From Candidatus Bathyarchaeota archaeon (GTDB lineage: Archaea > Thermoproteota > Bathyarchaeia > TCS64): DNA of 44,516 nucleotides. The stretch covers positions 105,930 to 150,445 of the forward strand of contig JADHWN010000001.1 in the NCBI GenBank assembly GCA_016783455.1, given 5' to 3'. This document shows, piece by piece, positions 40,361 through 44,516 of this stretch (positions within the stretch are counted from its first letter, which is position 1; every line of letters starts with the position of its first letter). A model generated the notes under the pieces. It made no database searches and was not told the origin of the DNA. It saw only the letters and a program-made list of their open reading frames with translations. Position numbers and translations under genes: made by a program.

Positions 40361-41470
40361 ATGACCGATTTCCATAAGGAGAGAGCGGACAAAGTCATAG
40401 AGGGGATGAAAGAAGGGGGCGCTGAGGCCCTCATCCTCTTCCCCGGGACGGACATAGCCTACTACACCGGGTTCCCCATCGGGATGAGCGAGCGCCTCAA
40501 CGCCGCCCTGATCCCCTTCGACGGGGAGCCTGCCTTCATAGTCAACGAGCTGGAGAAGGAGCTCAGGGGCATGAAGCCCTGGATAACCGACGTCGACGTC
40601 TGGCTGGAGCACGAGGACCCCGTGGAGATACTGGCGGAGAACATGGAGCGCCTGGGCCTCGGAGGGGCCGTGGTGGGCCTCGCAGAGAACGCCCCGTGGG
40701 GCTGGGTGAACAGGCTCCAGGCCATGCTGCCAGGGGTCCACTTCGTCGACGCCACACCGTACCTCGCCCACGGGCGCATGGTCAAGACCGACCAGGAGCT
40801 AGACTGGATGAGGATGGCCTGCGCCATCACAGACAGGGCCCTGGAGTCCAGCTTCGAGCGGCTCCACACGGGAATGACCGAGAAGGAGCTCGCGTCGACC
40901 ATCTCCGCCAGCCTCAGGAGCCAGGGAGGCGAGGGGGAGTTCATGTCGGTCCTGTTCGGGATGAAGGCCGCCCTCCCCCACGGCCGGACGGGCGACGCCG
41001 AGCTGAAGCCGGGGGACGGCATCCTCGTCGACATGGGGACCAGGATCCACGGATACTCCTCGGACCTCACCAGAACCGTCTTCTACGGGGAGCCCACGGA
41101 GCGCCAGAGGGAGATCTACGGGATCGTGAAGGAGGCGAACCAGGCGGCGTACGATGCCGTCAGGCCCGGGGTCACCTGTGGGGCATTGGACGAGGTCGCT
41201 AGGAAGGTCATCTCCGACGCTGGCTACGGTGACTATTTCATCCACCGTCTGGGCCATGGCATCGGCCTCGACGTCCACGAGCACCCGTACATCGTCAGGA
41301 GCAACGAGCTGGAGTTGGAAACCAACATGACTTTCACCATCGAGCCAGGCATCTACATCGTCGACGAGGTCGGCGTCCGTGTGGAGGACTCCGTCGTCTG
41401 CACCGAGGAGGGCTGCGAGCGCCTGACCCGCATGAGCCGGGAGCTCACAGCCTATCCAGTGAGGGACTAG
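40361..41470 (+). CDS. M24 family Xaa-Pro aminopeptidase-type metallopeptidase
   Basis: 369 aa. An N-terminal creatinase-like domain (EALILFPGTDIAYYTGFPIG) precedes the pita-bread catalytic domain. The five metal ligands are all present: Asp pair in ILVDMGTRIHGYSSDLTRTVF, His in RLGHGIGLDVHEHPYI, Glu in FTIEPGIYI and Glu in GVRVEDSVV. The enzyme would remove N-terminal residues before proline, or cleave a small amide, in the cytoplasm. ATG 40361 is chosen; TTG 40346 is possible, since CTTTTTACATC at ~40325 could serve either. The methyltransferase gene follows 12 bp later. Confidence 0.9.
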   Translation: MTDFHKERADKVIEGMKEGGAEALILFPGTDIAYYTGFPIGMSERLNAALIPFDGEPAFIVNELEKELRGMKPWITDVDVWLEHEDPVEILAENMERLGLGGAVVGLAENAPWGWVNRLQAMLPGVHFVDATPYLAHGRMVKTDQELDWMRMACAITDRALESSFERLHTGMTEKELASTISASLRSQGGEGEFMSVLFGMKAALPHGRTGDAELKPGDGILVDMGTRIHGYSSDLTRTVFYGEPTERQREIYGIVKEANQAAYDAVRPGVTCGALDEVARKVISDAGYGDYFIHRLGHGIGLDVHEHPYIVRSNELELETNMTFTIEPGIYIVDEVGVRVEDSVVCTEEGCERLTRMSRELTAYPVRD

Positions 41471-41482
41471 GAGCCCGCAGAC

Positions 41483-41839
41483 ATGCCCTCACCCCTCCTC
41501 TACGTCACCATGCCTGTGGGGGGAGTCCTCGCCCTCGTGGGCGCATACACCTGTGTCAAGTGGTACACCTACTGGAAGAGGAGCTACAAGGGCAGGCTGC
41601 TGACGGATGGCCCGTTCGCCAGGGTCCGCCACCCCCTGTACTCGGGCTTCCTGGCCCTCGTCTACGGCGTTCTCCTCCTCGCACCCCTCGTGGACACCAT
41701 TATGCTGGCGGGTATCTCGACGTCCGTCGTGTTCGTCTACGTCAGGAAGGAGGAGGAGTTCCTTGTGAAGGAGTACGGGAAGGCCTACAGGGAGTACATG
41801 GAGCGGGTCCCCTGGAAGCTGATTCCTAGGGTCTACTAG
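41483..41839 (+). CDS. isoprenylcysteine methyltransferase/PEMT-like membrane protein
   Basis: 118 aa with three to four helices. It carries the ICMT/PEMT core: LLTDGPFARVRHPLYSGFL (RHPxY) and RKEEEFLVKEYGKAYREYMERVP (E-E...YG..Y..Y). This motif binds S-adenosylmethionine in integral-membrane methyltransferases acting on lipids or isoprenyl thiols. The archaeal substrate is unknown. It shares a transcript with the M24 peptidase by spacing (12 bp). It is shorter than eukaryotic ICMT by one or two N-terminal helices, as usual for prokaryotic members. Confidence 0.85.
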   Translation: MPSPLLYVTMPVGGVLALVGAYTCVKWYTYWKRSYKGRLLTDGPFARVRHPLYSGFLALVYGVLLLAPLVDTIMLAGISTSVVFVYVRKEEEFLVKEYGKAYREYMERVPWKLIPRVY

Positions 41840-41878
41840 GCTGAAGGAAAATTAAAAGAACGAAAGATAAGGAAGGGT

Positions 41879-42631
41879 TTACTCCCTGATCGTCTTCAGG
41901 TCGTGGACCTCGACTGCGCCCAGGTACATCTCGGTCAGCAGCGGGTGGTTGAGTAGCTCCTGCGCGCTGCCCTCGAATGTGAAGACACCGCCCCTCATCA
42001 GGTAGGCGTTGTCTCCGACCTCCAGCGCCCTGCGGGCTCTCTGCTCGACGATGATGATGGGGAGACCGGTCTGCTCTGCCATCTCCTCAAGCTTCTTGAG
42101 GACGTCCGTGACAAGCTTTGGCATCAGGCCCGCTGTGGGCTCGTCGACGAGCATCACCCTGGGGTCCCTCATTAGGACCATGCTCTCCGCGAGCATCTGG
42201 CGCTCTCCACCGCTCAGGGTCCCGGCGTCCCTCTTCAGGTAACCTTTGAGCCTCGGGAAGAGTTCCATCACCATCTCTCTTTTCTCTGCGACAAGGTCTT
42301 TGTCCGCCATGATATAGGAGGCCATCCTGAGGTTGTCCTCAACGGTTAGCTTACTGAAGATGTTGCCAGTCTGGGGCATGTATCCGATGCCCATCATGGT
42401 TCGTTCGTGGGGCTTAACCCTCGTAATGTCCTTGCCTTGGAAGAAGATCTGGCCTGAGTACATTGTGATTGTGCCCATGATCGCCTTCAGGAGCGAGGAC
42501 TTGCCAACTCCGTTGGGGCCTACGATGACGGTTACCTCACCGTCCGGAGCCTTGAAGTCGAGGTCGTATATGACGTGGATGGGTCCGTAACCTACGTTCA
42601 GGCCCTTCGTCTCAATAATGTAGTCAGCCAT
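41879..42631 (-). CDS. livF: branched-chain amino-acid ABC transporter ATPase LivF
   Basis: 250 aa. Walker A GPNGVGKSSLLK, Q-loop GYMPQTGNIF, signature LSGGERQM, Walker B VMLVDEPTAGL and switch His replaced by Gln/Glu (IIIVEQRARRAL), the LivF-type IVEQ. C-terminal tail AQELLNHPLLTEMYLG as in LivF. It powers uptake of leucine, isoleucine, valine or other amides with LivG. The start is ATG 42631, one base after the TAA of livG; GGTGAG nine bases before it is the ribosome site, which is why the GTG three codons earlier was rejected. Confidence 0.93.
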   Translation of the reverse strand: MADYIIETKGLNVGYGPIHVIYDLDFKAPDGEVTVIVGPNGVGKSSLLKAIMGTITMYSGQIFFQGKDITRVKPHERTMMGIGYMPQTGNIFSKLTVEDNLRMASYIMADKDLVAEKREMVMELFPRLKGYLKRDAGTLSGGERQMLAESMVLMRDPRVMLVDEPTAGLMPKLVTDVLKKLEEMAEQTGLPIIIVEQRARRALEVGDNAYLMRGGVFTFEGSAQELLNHPLLTEMYLGAVEVHDLKTIRE

Positions 42632-42632
42632 T

Positions 42633-43391
42633 TTACTCACCTAGGTATGCCGTGATAACCCTGGGGTCCTCGAAGACCTCCTCAGCCGTGCCCTCCATGA
42701 GCAGCTTCCCCCGGTCCATGGCGAAGACGTGGTCGGCATACTGGGCTGCGACCTCGAGCCTGTGCTCGATGACGAGGAACGTGATCCCGAGCTCGTCCCT
42801 GAGCCTAAGGACGTGGTTGAAGATCTGGTGGCAGAGCTGCGGGTCGATGCTCCCCACCGGCTCGTCGAGAAGGATCGTCTCCGCTCCGCACATGAGGGCT
42901 CTACCGATCTCGAGGAGCTTCAGCTCACCACCGCTGAGGGTGTTTGCGGGCATGTTCCAGACGTGCCTTAAGCCGAGTACCCTGAGGAGCTCGGAGGCCC
43001 TCCTGACAGCTTTTACCTCGCTGTCCGCCCAGGTCGGCCTGAAGAGGGAGAGAGCTATATTCTCTCCGGCATTGTCGGGGATGGCCACCAGCATGTTCTC
43101 GAGGGTGGTAAGCCTCAGGAAGGGCGCAGCGATCTGGAAAGTCCTTACCAGACCCCTCTGCGCTATCTTGAACATCGGCTCACCAGAGATATCAGCAGTT
43201 CTGTAGTAGATGTTCCCACCATTGGGCGTGTAGATTCCTGAGATGCAGTTTACGAGGGTGGTCTTCCCACATCCGTTGGGACCGACGAGAAGGTAGACCC
43301 CTCCCTCCTTCATCTGCATGTTCATGCCGTCGACTGCTGCGAAGCTTCCGAAGAGTTTTGTGACATTGGACACATTAAGTACTACACTCAA
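42633..43391 (-). CDS. livG: branched-chain amino-acid ABC transporter ATPase LivG
   Basis: 252 aa. Walker A GPNGCGKTTLVNC, LivG-type QIAAPFLRLTTLENM after the Q-loop region (RGLVRTFQIAAPF), signature LSGGELKLLEIGRAL, Walker B ILLDEPVGSID and switch FLVIEHRLEV. Pro-Gly in the usual DEPAAGL is replaced by DEPVGSID. TTG start codon at 43391; TATA-like TATTAAAAAC at ~43424-43433 would begin the transcript ~10 nt before it. It forms a two-gene unit with livF. No permease gene (livH/livM) lies on either side within the window. Confidence 0.92.
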   Translation of the reverse strand: MSVVLNVSNVTKLFGSFAAVDGMNMQMKEGGVYLLVGPNGCGKTTLVNCISGIYTPNGGNIYYRTADISGEPMFKIAQRGLVRTFQIAAPFLRLTTLENMLVAIPDNAGENIALSLFRPTWADSEVKAVRRASELLRVLGLRHVWNMPANTLSGGELKLLEIGRALMCGAETILLDEPVGSIDPQLCHQIFNHVLRLRDELGITFLVIEHRLEVAAQYADHVFAMDRGKLLMEGTAEEVFEDPRVITAYLGE

Positions 43392-43537
43392 GCATATCGC
43401 CGGAACTAGGCTTGTCTTCTATGTTTTTAATAGTTTCCTCGCGCGATAGGCGTTAAATTTGGTTCTCACGCTTGCTCGATCTAGATATTTTCGGCTAAAG
43501 TAGGAAGGAAGGCAAAAATCTATGAATTTACTTTACA

Positions 43538-43566
43538 GCGCGCGTCGGGGAGAATCGTGGCGCGCA
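43538..43566 (-). terminator. GC hairpin after the 54-aa membrane protein gene
   Basis: On the minus strand GTGCGCGCC and GCGCGC frame a ~16-nt loop, starting 4 nt after the TAA at 43570. No long T-run follows; it may stop or process the transcript before the separate livG promoter. Confidence 0.35.
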
Positions 43567-43569
43567 CTT

Positions 43570-43734
43570 TTACGTTGGTGTGGGCGTTCTACCTGCAGCA
43601 GTCTCTACCCTAAACAGCAGCCAAAACATTGCTACTATCATTGCTAAACCGACTACGAACATGTGGGGTCCGTAGGCTTTCATCCAGGGGTAGGGGGTTC
43701 GTACTACTACTCCGATCGATCTCATCAAGCTCAT
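43570..43734 (-). CDS. 54-aa single-pass membrane protein in the liv cluster
   Basis: The frame begins MSLMRSIGVVVRTPYPWMKA, continues YGPHMFVVGLAMIVAMFWLL (one transmembrane helix, ~24-41) and ends with a short polar tail RVETAAGRTPTPT. AAGGTGAGATAA before the ATG is a strong ribosome site, the same type as for livF, which supports translation. It lies between the binding-protein gene and livG on the same strand. No family recognised; the place in the cluster suggests an accessory of the importer, or a small unit of its membrane part. Too short for standard ORF cut-offs, so probably left out of automatic annotation. Confidence 0.65.
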   Translation of the reverse strand: MSLMRSIGVVVRTPYPWMKAYGPHMFVVGLAMIVAMFWLLFRVETAAGRTPTPT

Positions 43735-43996
43735 TTATCTCACCTTATTCAGCTCTACACGATTCCGATGCGCTCTCCACTCGTGAACTGCTCACCTTGG
43801 AGCGGAGGTCCCACTTCACCGGCTTATCCTCGGATTTAGAGTTACCTCAGGATTGCTACGTATATCTACATATAAGATAATTTCGATTGGTCAAACATCA
43901 TTAAGTTTAGGTAGGAGCTGCTGTGAGGTAGCGACGTTTAGGGTATGGACTACTAGTCGAGAATATATAAAAAAATAAGGGAGTTGATTTTTGTGC
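43735..43996. other. 262-bp intergenic region of the liv cluster
   Basis: It holds an A7 run (T7 on the minus strand, 43969-43975) about 20 nt after the binding-protein stop, a likely terminator. An AT-rich stretch at ~43860-43885 (TATATCTACATATAAGATAA) could be the promoter of the 54-aa gene with a ~130-nt leader. I see no gene in it. Confidence 0.45.
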
Positions 43997-44516
43997 TTAA
44001 TCTAGTCGTGGTGCGTCGAGTCCAGCTGCTATGAGTTTGGCGTCGTCCCAGTTCACTTCGATGGTACGTCCGTCATATGTGCCCCATTTCTGGAACCAGA
44101 TAGTGCCATCGTCCTGCTCCATGTATCCCCAGATGTCGAAGATCTGTGCAGCCCTGTCGCCCTCCGGTGTCAGCAGACACCAGCCGCTGAGGCCGTGGTG
44201 CGTGCTGGAGACGTCTATCAGGACGTTAGCGATGTCGGATGCATCCATTGAGCTGGTCTCAAGTATGGACTTCATCGTCATCCAAGCACCGTCGTACGCG
44301 ACGGCTGTATAGAAGCTGGGCATGTACTGAGTCGCCGCGTAGTAGCGTTCCTCGAAGTCCTTCCACAAGTACGAGCCCTCGTCAACGCCCATCAGGGAGC
44401 TGAAGTGCCTCGTCTGCAGGCATAGTTCACCGGTCTCGTCGATCATCCTCTCGCCACGGCCACCGCTCTCGGTGGACATCCAGATTACGCCCTGTACGTT
44501 GGGGTAGTCTGCGGCC
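43997..44516 (-). CDS. periplasmic-type binding protein of the Liv/amide ABC importer (5' end outside window)
   Basis: The frame is open to the window edge; the last ~172 residues are present. YYAATQYMPSFYTAVAYDGAWMTMKSILETSSMDASDIANVLID is the typical second-lobe region of Peripla_BP_6 proteins (quoted in part: PSFYTAVAYDGAWM), and it ends DIWGYMEQDDGTIWFQKWGTYDGRTIEV. These receptors catch amino acids or amides outside the cell and pass them to the LivHMGF complex. Position just upstream of livG supports this. The N-terminal lobe and signal peptide are outside the window. Confidence 0.85.
   Translation of the reverse strand, partial: AADYPNVQGVIWMSTESGGRGERMIDETGELCLQTRHFSSLMGVDEGSYLWKDFEERYYAATQYMPSFYTAVAYDGAWMTMKSILETSSMDASDIANVLIDVSSTHHGLSGWCLLTPEGDRAAQIFDIWGYMEQDDGTIWFQKWGTYDGRTIEVNWDDAKLIAAGLDAPRLD

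Overview
The window is a stretch of an archaeal chromosome, about 55-60% GC. The archaeal assignment rests on several observations: TATA/BRE promoters with many apparently leaderless starts, GGTGATC-type Shine-Dalgarno sites inside operons, T-run terminators, a PF09826-type secreted beta-propeller, two tungsten aldehyde:ferredoxin oxidoreductases and two UbiA prenyltransferases. I cannot place it to phylum with confidence. The gene mix (peptidases, amidohydrolases, AORs, an AprA-like flavoprotein, amino-acid uptake) suggests an anaerobic peptide or amino-acid degrader of the Bathyarchaeia/Thermoproteota kind; this is inference. No rRNA, tRNA, CRISPR array or insertion sequence was seen.

Layout. 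1-5.4 kb: tail of a sulfatase, the secreted beta-propeller, four small proteins and an M81/MlrC metallopeptidase. 5.5-7.9 kb: a more AT-rich stretch with a decayed amidohydrolase start, an MFS transporter and a broken ribbon-helix-helix gene. 7.9-16.9 kb: CapA-like protein, two GNAT acetyltransferase genes, another MFS transporter, a frameshifted amidohydrolase, a membrane coiled-coil protein, a Cys-rich Fe-S protein, a BtpA/SgcQ protein and a metallophosphoesterase. 17-22.5 kb: a segment bounded by two outward-pointing copies of an unassigned ~225-bp element, holding a ferritin-like protein, a SIMPL protein, a small membrane protein, a PD-(D/E)XK nuclease, AOR 1 and a MoaD-like protein. 22.6-25.9 kb: AOR 2 with its four-cluster ferredoxin subunit, then MscS. 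26-29.3 kb: three cell-surface glycan genes. 29.3-35.1 kb: gamma-glutamyltransferase, TrmH methyltransferase, MBL hydrolase, a zinc-ribbon membrane protein with 11-residue repeats, and a divergent UbiA pair. 35.2-44.5 kb: M20 amidohydrolase, DUF1614 protein, AprA-like flavoprotein plus ferredoxin, SNase-fold mini-protein, TIGR04076 protein, M24 peptidase, methyltransferase, and the LivF/LivG/binding-protein genes of an amino-acid ABC importer running off the end.

How it fits together. The Liv importer and the peptidases (M81, M20, M24, gamma-glutamyltransferase) would feed amino acids or modified amides into the cell. The AORs would oxidise the derived aldehydes and pass electrons to ferredoxin. 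The GT2, GT4 and pyruvyl-transferase genes and the UbiA pair belong to envelope and isoprenoid metabolism.

The strongest non-genic signals are four. First, the repeated intergenic element (inverted pair at 17.1 and 22.4 kb, partial third copy at 32.6 kb). Second, a nearly identical operator-plus-TATA module in front of the beta-propeller and SIMPL genes, 15.5 kb apart. Third, palindromes overlying or flanking TATA boxes at 18.85 and 33.2 kb. Fourth, sharp switches of strand composition (A+C-rich to G+T-rich) that fall inside genes.
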